Position numbers and translations under genes: made by a program. Positions 1 to 7,838 of a DNA stretch of 22,643 nucleotides are shown in pieces; the first letter of the stretch is position 1; each line of letters opens with the position of its first letter. The DNA is taken from contig DNBN01000005.1 of assembly GCA_003491845.1 (NCBI GenBank), positions 2,821-25,463 of the forward strand, in the 5' to 3' direction. The DNA comes from Porticoccaceae bacterium (GTDB taxonomy: Bacteria; Pseudomonadota; Gammaproteobacteria; Pseudomonadales; Porticoccaceae). Under the pieces are notes generated by a model. That model was not told the origin of the DNA. It worked only from the letters and a program-made list of their open reading frames with translations, and made no database searches.

Positions 1-483
1 GCCCCGAACATTGTCAATTAGAAGCTCTTCGCCGGAATTTTTAGTCACTTCAATTTTTAGTGCCTGACCATTTAATGCAGAATTAGACACACTACTGTTT
101 AGCGTTACCTCAGTAAGAGCATCTATATCTGACGTACCGGAAACAGTTCCTATTTCAGTTGATCCCGCATAAAGTTTAATGGTGTAGTTTGCATCTGGCT
201 GACCGTCATAATAGGCAAGATCGCCAATGTCTAGCTTAAATTGATAGGTACTAGCGCTGTTATAGGTCTCGCCCAATACTTGAGAAACTGTTGCACCGTC
301 ACTGAACAAATAGGCCGTGTTACTTCCAGTAGTAGTTGCTTCAACCGGGGCCTCTCCAGGGTTATAAACGCCACTATCGCCACCGGGAGTATTAACCGTC
401 CAACCGGTGGGCGGATTATAGGTATAATCCCCTTGTCCAAGACTTTGACTTTCAAAACTAGGATTTGTGATGCTGATTGATCG
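1..483 (-). other. Jelly-roll, carbohydrate-binding-like module inside FliD
   Basis: FliD residues about 864-1024 begin with SITNPSFE, continue with PTGWTV and a GVYNP segment, then TAYLFSDGATVSQVL, then YQFKLDIGD, and end with LLIDNVRG. This order (NPSFE, GW, G-V-NP, SQ-L, TY-hydrophobic-DIG, DNV) is the pattern of beta-sandwich modules seen at the ends of many secreted proteins, including PEP-CTERM proteins and the HpiC1-like and CBM families. DNVR normally marks the last strand, so the module looks nearly complete at the window edge. A ligand cannot be read from the sequence; calling it carbohydrate-binding is inference from fold resemblance. Confidence 0.6.
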
Positions 484-3072
484 AGTAGTTGTGCTGGACG
501 TGCCACCACTTAAAGCCCGGATTTCACTGGCCAAAATATGGTGGTCGCGGCCGTAGTCATCCCTAAATGTCAGCGCACCTTCACCATTGCCACTTCCGCC
601 AGTAGTAATAATACTGGCCGCCACATCAGCGCGCAGCTGGGCCTCAGTATAACCATATTCATAGGAACCAGTGTTAACAGAGTTAATAGTGCCACCGGTA
701 TAATCTGTGTAGGTATCATCGGTGCCACCGGTAGTAGCACTGCCTGTGCCTGCTAAAATAGACGCTGCCTGGGCTGTGGCTACATATTGATCTATAGTCT
801 CTCCATTCTCAGTGGTAATTCCATTTGGCCAAAAGCCGCCTAACCCGTTTCTTGGAAGAACCAAAGACCCGCCAATTCCGTCATACAAAGTGACTGATCC
901 CAAATAATCAGGATCAGCGGAATCATCCAGATAATTATCAATATCTGAATTATTTAACGAAGTCACATCATAGACGGTAATGTTTGCTGGATCAGAACCG
1001 TAAGGATTGGCAATAGTTGTCGCAGTGTACCCAGCGCCCGGGCCACCTGTTGGACCTGCACCTAAATTTTGTCCCACATAGGCCATCTTAGGCATAAATC
1101 TAATGGTATTAGCATCGAGTTTAGAAATATCATAGGCAAACCCATTGCCGCCTGAGCCATTACCTAAAACGGTATAGGCGACTGATGTTACAACACCTGT
1201 GGTGGAATTTAACTGAAATGTAGCGCCGTCAATGACATCAGATATGACATTACTTCCGCGATTAATTAACAGCCCCTCGTAGCCTATTTCTGCATCTTGG
1301 GCCGCTTGTAGCACGTTTGAGGAACTATCGAAACCAAGACTATTGGTAGCAACACTGCTGCTAGTAGTTACTGAGAAGCTTCCATCAAGCCCCTCTGCGC
1401 CAGAGAGAACAATACGATAATCATTACCAATGCCACTCACATCCAATAGGGATGCTGTGACACCTGTATCTGCATTATTAATAGCTGTAACAATGCCGGC
1501 CAAGGTATCACCACCAGCGCCAATTTTTATAGTGGTGTCAATAGCACTATTGACCGAGTTAACTCCCGCCGTAAAGCTGCTAGCGTTTTGTGCGGCACCA
1601 TTAAGAGTAAAAGTAGGCGAGCTAACAACGCCATCGCTTTTGTAGTCAAAAATTAGATTGGTTGAAGTTGCAGAGACGGTAAATTTTAGACTGTCATAAT
1701 AACTAGAATCTTGAATAGCCTCTGCCATTTGTTCAGCAGAGGTTACCGTAACACTTGTTTTGGTGATAACAGCACCATCCGATCTAGTCGCTGAACTGAT
1801 TGCACCAGTACCGTTATTTTTTTGAACAAAAGTTAACTTGTTATCATCAACCACCGCAGTAGTCTGGAAATCTGCAGATGCTTTATTATTAATGGCATTG
1901 GCTAGGTCCTGCAGCGTCAAGGCACCCAGAGGAATTGGCAGACCAAAGGTAGTCATATCACTAAGGGCCACTGAAACTGTCTGGTCACCCCCGCTGCCAT
2001 CACTACCTGCAATCGATATCGTACCACTACTGGCCAGAGCTGTTTGTAACTCTGATTCTGTAATGGAGAGTTCGTAGTCGGTACGTGTTGTAAAATCCGT
2101 CAGCGCAACGCTAACGGTAGTTACGCCATCAGAGACTTCTAAAGAATCTGATCCTGCGCTTGCAGGAGTAAAAATGTAACTCGCCGGAGACCCATCTACC
2201 GGTGTTGCACTGATCATTCCTTGAGCAATGGTACCAAGACTATAGGAAGCAGACCCGTCACTAGCAATGGGCTGTGTTAAAGCTACTGAAGCGCCTGCAG
2301 TAGTCTGGATAAAACTAATACCTTTAGTGCGGTGAACCTCTGCAGAGGCGAAATTACTAGCGAAGCCAGCGTTGGTAGAAATATTGTTGTTAATGGCTAA
2401 AATAAGCCCTTCAAGACTTGCATTTTCAAAGGTATAAATACCCGAGCCTTCTAGTGACTCCATGGCTAAATCAATGTCAGCCTGAGTGATTTGAATGGTA
2501 TTAGTTCCATCGGAATACTCGATATATGCAGATGTACCAGCGCCAAGTGCCTGTAGCTGCTCGGTGGTTATAGAGTGTTCATAGGTACCTGTGCGCGTCA
2601 CACCAATGGAAAGAGTAATATCAAAAGCCGCACTGGCATTAACATTACCGCTGTTTGTTTGGTAACTATTGGATGCAACACGTTGATTTTCAGCTAGCTG
2701 ATAGACATTGATATCATAGCCACCCTCTGGTGCGTCATTGGTTACACTGAGAAAAGAAACCGCATTCTCGTTGGAGCTTTTACCCGCTGTAGAGTAAATT
2801 TCATTGGCGTCGTTAATTTTTTCAAAAGAGCTTGCAAGGATGCCTAGCTGCGATGAGATTAATCCATAGCCGGATATCTTGGCTTCTGTTTTGTCAATTT
2901 TCTCCTGCAATGCATTTTCTGCGGGGAGTTTTTCTGCATTGACCAAATTGGTAGAGAGTTCTTCAACATTTATGCCAGAACCAGAACCTAGTGTGAGCAG
3001 TATGGAAGATCCAATACTGCTCTGAGTTGGCGCTGGTGTAGCTGACGAATCAACCCCTGTTGACGTTACCAT
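1..3072 (-). CDS. fliD: FliD, flagellar filament cap (hook-associated protein 2), giant form, 3' end missing
   Basis: FliD sits at the tip of the growing filament and folds exported flagellin into place. I read this frame line by line: it is open for 1024 codons from ATG at 3072 to the window edge, so the C-terminus is outside. Residues about 30-90 match the FliD N-terminal domain (SGSGINVEEL followed by a helical coiled-coil stretch). Flagellin-hook IN motifs (AINN) occur near residues 225, 393 and 532. Between them the protein is rich in Thr, Ser, Gly and Asn, as expected for surface-exposed D2/D3 domains. Residues about 864-1024 form a separate module running from NPSFE to LLIDNVRG (see the feature at 1-483). 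Known FliD proteins are usually about 450-700 residues, so this one is unusually long. It starts 8 nt after flgL, and its AGGATC ribosome site overlaps the flgL stop, so it is co-transcribed with flgL. Flagellin is not encoded between flgL and fliD, unlike many relatives. Confidence 0.88.
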   Translation of the reverse strand, partial: MVTSTGVDSSATPAPTQSSIGSSILLTLGSGSGINVEELSTNLVNAEKLPAENALQEKIDKTEAKISGYGLISSQLGILASSFEKINDANEIYSTAGKSSNENAVSFLSVTNDAPEGGYDINVYQLAENQRVASNSYQTNSGNVNASAAFDITLSIGVTRTGTYEHSITTEQLQALGAGTSAYIEYSDGTNTIQITQADIDLAMESLEGSGIYTFENASLEGLILAINNNISTNAGFASNFASAEVHRTKGISFIQTTAGASVALTQPIASDGSASYSLGTIAQGMISATPVDGSPASYIFTPASAGSDSLEVSDGVTTVSVALTDFTTRTDYELSITESELQTALASSGTISIAGSDGSGGDQTVSVALSDMTTFGLPIPLGALTLQDLANAINNKASADFQTTAVVDDNKLTFVQKNNGTGAISSATRSDGAVITKTSVTVTSAEQMAEAIQDSSYYDSLKFTVSATSTNLIFDYKSDGVVSSPTFTLNGAAQNASSFTAGVNSVNSAIDTTIKIGAGGDTLAGIVTAINNADTGVTASLLDVSGIGNDYRIVLSGAEGLDGSFSVTTSSSVATNSLGFDSSSNVLQAAQDAEIGYEGLLINRGSNVISDVIDGATFQLNSTTGVVTSVAYTVLGNGSGGNGFAYDISKLDANTIRFMPKMAYVGQNLGAGPTGGPGAGYTATTIANPYGSDPANITVYDVTSLNNSDIDNYLDDSADPDYLGSVTLYDGIGGSLVLPRNGLGGFWPNGITTENGETIDQYVATAQAASILAGTGSATTGGTDDTYTDYTGGTINSVNTGSYEYGYTEAQLRADVAASIITTGGSGNGEGALTFRDDYGRDHHILASEIRALSGGTSSTTTRSISITNPSFESQSLGQGDYTYNPPTGWTVNTPGGDSGVYNPGEAPVEATTTGSNTAYLFSDGATVSQVLGETYNSASTYQFKLDIGDLAYYDGQPDANYTIKLYAGSTEIGTVSGTSDIDALTEVTLNSSVSNSALNGQALKIEVTKNSGEELLIDNVRG

Positions 3073-3080
3073 TTATGATC

Positions 3081-3983
3081 CTACCTAATATAATCAAATA
3101 AACTGAGTTGAGAAATTTTAGCAAAACTTGCTTGAGCCGCTTCTAATGAAAGCATTTCTGCGGTCAACTCAGTAATCGCTGCGGTGTAATCAAGCTCTGT
3201 CTCAGCGTTTAACATCAACTCATATCGCAGCTTGGTATCTACTATAATATCTTGCTGTGAATCAACCGTACGTTGTCGCGCGCCAATATCAACAATTGAA
3301 GTTGTCATGCTATCAGTCAAAGTGTCAATTTCTGACAGCGCTCTTGTAAGCTCTGCTTCATTGTTGGTGTTTAATGCACCAATAAAATCATCAATAACCT
3401 GAAAGAAACCTACATCGACTCCGCCTCTATCAATGCTAGAAAAAACTGTGTCACCCGGACGATTCAATTCAATGTAGCGGTTTTCTGAAATATCAACAGA
3501 TATACGCTGCTGATTACCTGTATAAGAAACGGTACCTGCGGTATCTGTGAAAGACGCGGTTTTGGTATCAGAACCCGAAAATAAGTAATTGCCATTAATA
3601 TCTTGTTCATTAGCCTGAGCTAATAAAGCTTCCCGCAATGATTCAGCTTCTGTAGAGATGGCCTCTAAATCGGTATCAACTGTAGTGCCATTTACCATTA
3701 ATGCGAGCTCTTTTAACCGCTGGAGCATATCGGTGCTGCTATTAACGACTGCCTCTTCAAGATCCAGACGACTACTTACGGCGTTAAGGGCCGAAGAGTA
3801 CACCTCTTGGCGCCCATAAGCACTGTTTAAGCGCTGAACTAGCGCTGTTTTTTCAGCATCATCACTTGGGTTCAGCAATTGCTTACCTTCAGCAATTCTA
3901 GACTGCAAATCAGCCACCTTAGCGTGCTGCTGAGTCATCTGATTAACTGAATTTTCAAAAAACTGTTGATTCGATATTCTCAT
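3081..3983 (-). CDS. flgL: FlgL, hook-filament junction protein (HAP3)
   Basis: This 300-residue protein is the second junction protein, which adapts the hook to the filament. The N-terminal helix (MRISNQQFFENSVNQMTQQ) and the Leu/Gln-rich coiled coil after it match the flagellin-like D0/D1 of FlgL. The C-terminal helix (about residues 255-300, ending FAKISQLSLFDYIR) supplies the partner half of the coiled coil. The middle carries NGNYLFSGSDT, a FlgL hallmark. The length is normal (about 300-320). The ribosome site GAGGTAG precedes the ATG. A 150-nt gap separates it from flgK and contains a sigma-28-type promoter, so flgL-fliD can be expressed late and apart from the upstream operon. Confidence 0.95.
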   Translation of the reverse strand: MRISNQQFFENSVNQMTQQHAKVADLQSRIAEGKQLLNPSDDAEKTALVQRLNSAYGRQEVYSSALNAVSSRLDLEEAVVNSSTDMLQRLKELALMVNGTTVDTDLEAISTEAESLREALLAQANEQDINGNYLFSGSDTKTASFTDTAGTVSYTGNQQRISVDISENRYIELNRPGDTVFSSIDRGGVDVGFFQVIDDFIGALNTNNEAELTRALSEIDTLTDSMTTSIVDIGARQRTVDSQQDIIVDTKLRYELMLNAETELDYTAAITELTAEMLSLEAAQASFAKISQLSLFDYIR

Positions 3984-4052
3984 TTACTACCTCAACCTTT
4001 TGCTGATGCCGCTATTTAAGTAAAGCGCGCAATTCAAATCGGTCCACTCGTG

Positions 4053-4079
4053 ACATCGACACTAATGACCAAAACTTTA
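4053..4079 (-). promoter_or_regulatory. Sigma-28 (FliA) type promoter for flgL-fliD
   Basis: On the minus strand TAAA is followed by exactly 15 nt and then GTCGATGT, against the enterobacterial consensus TAAA-N15-GCCGATAA. The -35 extends to TAAAGTTT, the full Salmonella-type form. The flgM promoter in this window has the same spacing and a nearly identical -10 (GCCGATGT). The predicted leader to the flgL ATG is about 60 nt. Confidence 0.65.
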
Positions 4080-4093
4080 GCCTTGGAGGCTAA
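4077..4093. other. Small hairpin between flgK and flgL
   Basis: TTAGCC and GGCTAA are separated by 5 nt, with a run of eight T further along the plus strand. On the coding (minus) strand it is followed only by AGTTTTGG, a weak T-tract, so it could at best partly terminate transcription from flgK. It overlaps the -35 element of the flgL sigma-28 promoter. Confidence 0.35.
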
Positions 4094-4133
4094 TTAATTT
4101 TTTTTCACTAATTTCATACACTCATGCTACTTC

Positions 4134-5513
4134 TTAGCGCACCGCTAAAATAGCGTCAAATAATTTGGATGATACTTCAATAATCTTGGCCGATGCCTGA
4201 AAAGCTTGTTGATAACGAATTAAGTCTGCTGCCTCTTCATCAAGATTAACGCCTGACACCTGATCGTTCTCAGCAACAGCTTGATCGTATACCACCTGCA
4301 AAGCTTCCCTAGATATTTTTGCCAAGGTCACCTGACTGCCAACACTAGTAACAATACTGTTGTAACCATCGGTTAGGGAACCACCATCTGTCATCACATC
4401 CTCAGTCTGCAGTCGAGATAGCAACACCATATTACTGTTATCACCAGGACTGTTTGCTTGCTGTGCGGCGGCAATATCTTTTGGGTCGTTAATTAATAAG
4501 GTTAAACCAGCAGCACCAGTGGTGACACCATCATCACCAAACATAGCTGTACCCACATTAATACCATCACCATCGTAGCCCGAGGTTTGAATGGCATTAA
4601 CCTCGGAGGTGAGGGTATTAGCTAGATCATCTAGCTTAGTTATCGTTGGTAGCAATACCTGACTGCGCACACTGAGCAAACCACCTAAAGCACCACCGGT
4701 TAGGTCTGTGACATTTCCAAGCACGCCATAACTGCTTATAATTTCCACACTACCGACTTGAGGTTGATTAAACTGTGTTGAAAATTGATTGGCCCGATTG
4801 TTATCGACAACCATGGTTCCAAATGCATTATCTAATCTGACATTTACTGCCCCTGACTTCCCTTCAGTCACATGGATGTTAGCAATCTCCGCCATCTCTA
4901 ATAGCGTTCGATCTCTTTGATCAAGAAGAGCTGGAGGCTGATTTTTCAGATCAAAGTTGCCTTCTAATTCAGCGTTAATAGCAACTAATTGTTGTGCAAG
5001 ATTGTTAAGCCGTACGGTTTTTGCATCTATGTCAAATTGGGTATCTTGCTCAACATCATTTAAGTACCCAGCTAGTTCATTAAATCGTATGGCAAGGCCC
5101 TCGGCTTCATTTAAAAAGGCGCTTCGTAGGGTGGTTGAAGCGGGATCAATGCTCAGATCACCTGCTGATGCAAAGAAACGATCCATAGCCTGATTTAACC
5201 CGGCTGAGTCAGACCCCAAGACATCAACCACTTGACTGGCATAATTAATAAGTTGATCCTGTGTCGAGAGTTCACCCTTACTTTGGCGTAGATTATTCTC
5301 AGCAAAAGCGTTGAAGCCTCTGGTAATAGTGTCCACGGTAGCACCAGTACCTAAATAAGTTTGACCTAACCTGTCAGGAGCATTTTCGCTGATATTAATT
5401 GACTGTCGGCTGTAACCTTCAGTTGTCAGGTTAGCTATATTATTACTAACTGTGGATAGTGCAGACTTATAAATCTGAGAAGCACTGGCACCGATAGATA
5501 GAAGATCTGCCAT
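4134..5513 (-). CDS. flgK: FlgK, hook-filament junction protein (HAP1)
   Basis: This is the first junction protein, placed directly on the hook tip. The N-terminus (SQIYKSALSTVSNNIANLTT, then EGYSRQ) carries the axial-protein ANN-type signature. The C-terminus (SGVNLDEEAADLIRYQQAFQ, then ASAKIIEVSSKLFDAIL) is the conserved D0 helix. At 459 residues it is shorter than the enteric form (about 550) and the Pseudomonas form (about 680), so the outer domains appear reduced; both conserved ends are intact. It starts 4 nt after the flgJ stop, with AAAAGG as ribosome site. FlgN, encoded at 14085-14510, is its expected export chaperone. Confidence 0.95.
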   Translation of the reverse strand: MADLLSIGASASQIYKSALSTVSNNIANLTTEGYSRQSINISENAPDRLGQTYLGTGATVDTITRGFNAFAENNLRQSKGELSTQDQLINYASQVVDVLGSDSAGLNQAMDRFFASAGDLSIDPASTTLRSAFLNEAEGLAIRFNELAGYLNDVEQDTQFDIDAKTVRLNNLAQQLVAINAELEGNFDLKNQPPALLDQRDRTLLEMAEIANIHVTEGKSGAVNVRLDNAFGTMVVDNNRANQFSTQFNQPQVGSVEIISSYGVLGNVTDLTGGALGGLLSVRSQVLLPTITKLDDLANTLTSEVNAIQTSGYDGDGINVGTAMFGDDGVTTGAAGLTLLINDPKDIAAAQQANSPGDNSNMVLLSRLQTEDVMTDGGSLTDGYNSIVTSVGSQVTLAKISREALQVVYDQAVAENDQVSGVNLDEEAADLIRYQQAFQASAKIIEVSSKLFDAILAVR

Positions 5514-5517
5514 GATT

Positions 5518-5949
5518 CTAGCCTTTTATTCTAAAATTACTGTCGTTGCTAAACGACATAGGTTTTGACTTATCATCTTTCACCAAGGGCAATGCTTCTC
5601 TTGGTGTCTCTTCATAAGCTTGTATTGCTTTAGTTGGATTAGTTTGACCTGTCACTTGATTAGTCAACCAGTCGCCCAAACCAAAAGCACCTGTTTGCGA
5701 CATTACCTGTGCCAGCTCTTGGTGATACATCTGCTCGTAGCTGTCTTCGGTATTAGAACCAAAAAGTCCATCTTTTAGCGGCTCATTTGCTTGACGCATA
5801 GATTTAAATATCATCTGCACAAACATGGCTTCAAACTGTTGTCCCACTTCTTTTGCAGCAGAAGACTGATCAGTTTTGGCTCGTACCTTCAAATCTCCAA
5901 GGCCAGCAAAATCAAGATAGCTTTTTGATGCATTAGCAATATCTTGCAT
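5518..5949 (-). CDS. flgJ: FlgJ, rod-cap / rod-binding protein, single-domain form
   Basis: FlgJ caps the growing rod in the periplasm. The 143 residues cover only the N-terminal rod-binding domain: EVGQQFEAMFVQMIFKSMRQ at about residues 35-54, then the LFGSNTEDSYEQMYHQELAQ region, then GAFGLGDWL. The peptidoglycan hydrolase domain found at the C-terminus of many beta- and gammaproteobacterial FlgJ proteins (about 310 residues in total) is absent. The ORF ends cleanly before flgK, so this is a short form, not a frameshift. The ATG abuts the flgI stop (TAAATG), implying translational coupling. A separate hydrolase is presumably needed for the rod to cross the wall. Confidence 0.93.
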   Translation of the reverse strand: MQDIANASKSYLDFAGLGDLKVRAKTDQSSAAKEVGQQFEAMFVQMIFKSMRQANEPLKDGLFGSNTEDSYEQMYHQELAQVMSQTGAFGLGDWLTNQVTGQTNPTKAIQAYEETPREALPLVKDDKSKPMSFSNDSNFRIKG

Positions 5950-7104
5950 TTAAATCACCACTAGCTCTGCACGGAGGCTACCAGAACTCTTAAGCGCCTC
6001 TAAAATAGCTATCAGCGAAGAAGGTGTAGCCCCGACTTCATTTACTGCATCAACAATTTCGCGTAAATCAACACCGGGTTTAAACAGGAACATAGGGTTA
6101 TTTTCTTCAGAAACACTAATATCTGCGTTAGTGACCGTGGTTGTCTCACCACCGCCAAAGGGTGATGGCTGACTAGCTTCATTAGTAGCGGAGATACGCA
6201 CTGAAATTGTGCCATGAGTAACGGCCACTGCAGTTACCCTTACGTTTCGATTTATCACCGCAGTACCTGTGCGCGAGTTAATTACAATTCGCGCTGGAGC
6301 GTCGCCTGGAATGACTTGAAGGTTTTCAATCATACTTAAAAAAGCAACCCGCTGGGACGAATCTGCTGGGGCTTTCACCGCGACAGAAACTGCATCTATA
6401 GCATGGGCAGTCCCCTCACCGAAAGACTCATCAATGGCGACTTTAACTGCATTAGCGGTAGAAAAATCGCTCTCTCGCATGTTGAGAACGATGTGATCTG
6501 CGGTCTCAAATGGTGTCGGAACCGACCGCTCTACAGTTGCGCCATTAGGAATTCTTCCCGCGGTAGGAATACCCACCTGGACGCTTGTGCCTGAGGATTC
6601 AACACTGACACCTGTGATAGTCAATGCGCCTTGCGCCAAAGCGTAGGTTTGACCATCGACACCGCGGAGTTGAGTCAAGATTAGACTACCTCCGCGCAAT
6701 GACTCTGCCGTTCCAATGGCCGACACACCAATATCTATTTTTTGTCCTGGTTTTGCAAAGGGTGGTAATTCAGCAGTGATCATCACCGCAGCTACATTCT
6801 CTAGCTTCATTTCTTTCTTTGCATTGGCAGAAGCCAAAGAGGCCATTTCAGAACCTAAATCAAAATCACTCACTGGACCATCAACACTAACGCCTAATCC
6901 AGACAAAGTGGTTTTAAGCTGTTGCGCGGTGAGGGGTATATCTTTGCCATCACCAGTACCCTGCAAACCGACAACTAGGCCAAAACCAATTAATTTGTTA
7001 GTTCGTACACCGGCGACATTAACAAGATCTTTAATCCGGTCTGCTGCAACATCAGCACTTAATATGAGTGCGATTGTCACGAAAAATAGTTTAAGTCTTA
7101 ACAT
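5950..7104 (-). CDS. flgI: FlgI, flagellar P-ring protein
   Basis: FlgI forms the periplasmic ring around the rod in the peptidoglycan layer. I chose ATG at 7104: it has AGGAGC 7 nt upstream and gives a proper Sec signal peptide (MLRLKLFFVTIALILSADVAA), with the mature protein starting at DRIKDL. An in-frame upstream start would overlap flgH by 40 nt and bury the signal peptide. The 384-residue product shows family landmarks: DLVNVAGVRTNKLIGFGLVV, GLQGTGDGKD, and the C-terminal LREIVDAVNEVGATPSSLIAI. The length is normal. It lies 11 nt after flgH. FlgA, encoded divergently, is its assembly chaperone. Confidence 0.96.
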   Translation of the reverse strand: MLRLKLFFVTIALILSADVAADRIKDLVNVAGVRTNKLIGFGLVVGLQGTGDGKDIPLTAQQLKTTLSGLGVSVDGPVSDFDLGSEMASLASANAKKEMKLENVAAVMITAELPPFAKPGQKIDIGVSAIGTAESLRGGSLILTQLRGVDGQTYALAQGALTITGVSVESSGTSVQVGIPTAGRIPNGATVERSVPTPFETADHIVLNMRESDFSTANAVKVAIDESFGEGTAHAIDAVSVAVKAPADSSQRVAFLSMIENLQVIPGDAPARIVINSRTGTAVINRNVRVTAVAVTHGTISVRISATNEASQPSPFGGGETTTVTNADISVSEENNPMFLFKPGVDLREIVDAVNEVGATPSSLIAILEALKSSGSLRAELVVI

Positions 7105-7115
7105 GCTATAAGCTC

Positions 7116-7829
7116 CTAAAAGGGCCAAAATTTGTACAGTAAGGTATTGCCCCATGATGGCTTTGACGCATTAGCTAGGTCACCAGTACCTCTATATGAA
7201 ATCTGTGCGTGAGCTATGCGTTGGGACAATATCGTATTATCAGGCTGTATGTCTGCAGGACGGATAATCCCTTTAACCTGGATGAATTCGCTTCCTTCTG
7301 TGAGCGCCAATTGCTTTTCACCAATAATCACCAGATTTCCATTAGCCAAAATTTCCACCACCATGGCGGAAATTGATCCGGTTAAAGAGGCCCCTTGACC
7401 TGCGGTACCTGAACCTGTGCTTGTGACGGTAGAACCGGTAGTTGGGAAAAGGTCGAAAAATCCACCCAACCCTCTTCCGCTCTCGGTCTCAAACTTATTC
7501 ACTACAGCATCAATCCGACCTTGGTTTATAACATCATTGGCACCCACTCGGCTGGTAGCTAAATTTGATGTTCTCGAGGCTTGAGTGGTCTCACTTAGCA
7601 ATACTGTTACCAAGTCACCGACACTTATGTCTGCAGCCTGGTAACTGCGTAGATCACCAAATAGATCTCTGCCGTTGGCAAAAATTGATCCATTTACCTG
7701 AACAGGTTTTTTGGCTGCCAGCGGCTGAATGGGTGAAAACTCTGCCGTTGGCATCATCTGTGGCTGTCCAGCACAGGCTGATAGCACGCCTGTAATACCG
7801 ATAACAATGAAGGGTTTAAGTAAATTCAT
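7116..7829 (-). CDS. flgH: FlgH, flagellar L-ring lipoprotein
   Basis: FlgH forms the outer-membrane bushing ring. The N-terminus (MNLLKPFIVIGITGVLSACA) is a lipoprotein signal with lipobox LSAC and lipid Cys near residue 19. Downstream come NGRDLFGDLRSYQAADISVG and DLVTVLLSETTQAS, then a Ser/Gly/Thr-rich segment, then NLVIIGEKQLALTEGSEFIQ and VKGIIRPADIQPDNTILSQR, all characteristic of FlgH. At 237 residues the length is typical. It sits 9 nt after flgG and just before flgI in the usual order. The neighbouring H-ring proteins FlgP and FlgT (second minus-strand unit) are expected to surround this ring. Confidence 0.97.
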   Translation of the reverse strand: MNLLKPFIVIGITGVLSACAGQPQMMPTAEFSPIQPLAAKKPVQVNGSIFANGRDLFGDLRSYQAADISVGDLVTVLLSETTQASRTSNLATSRVGANDVINQGRIDAVVNKFETESGRGLGGFFDLFPTTGSTVTSTGSGTAGQGASLTGSISAMVVEILANGNLVIIGEKQLALTEGSEFIQVKGIIRPADIQPDNTILSQRIAHAQISYRGTGDLANASKPSWGNTLLYKFWPF

Positions 7830-7838
7830 AATAGTGCT

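Noticed and set aside
4077..4105. Plus-strand terminator formed by the TTAGCC/GGCTAA hairpin and the T run
   Set aside because: The T run is 4 nt away from a 6-bp stem, and no plus-strand gene ends nearby; more likely a minor hairpin in a promoter region.
6716..7111. 131-codon open frame on the plus strand
   Set aside because: It lies wholly inside flgI on the opposite strand, has no recognisable domain and no ribosome site; it is a shadow of the real gene.
7105..7155. Upstream in-frame start for flgI
   Set aside because: It would overlap flgH by 40 nt and place 17 residues before the signal peptide; AGGAGC directly before 7104 supports the shorter form.
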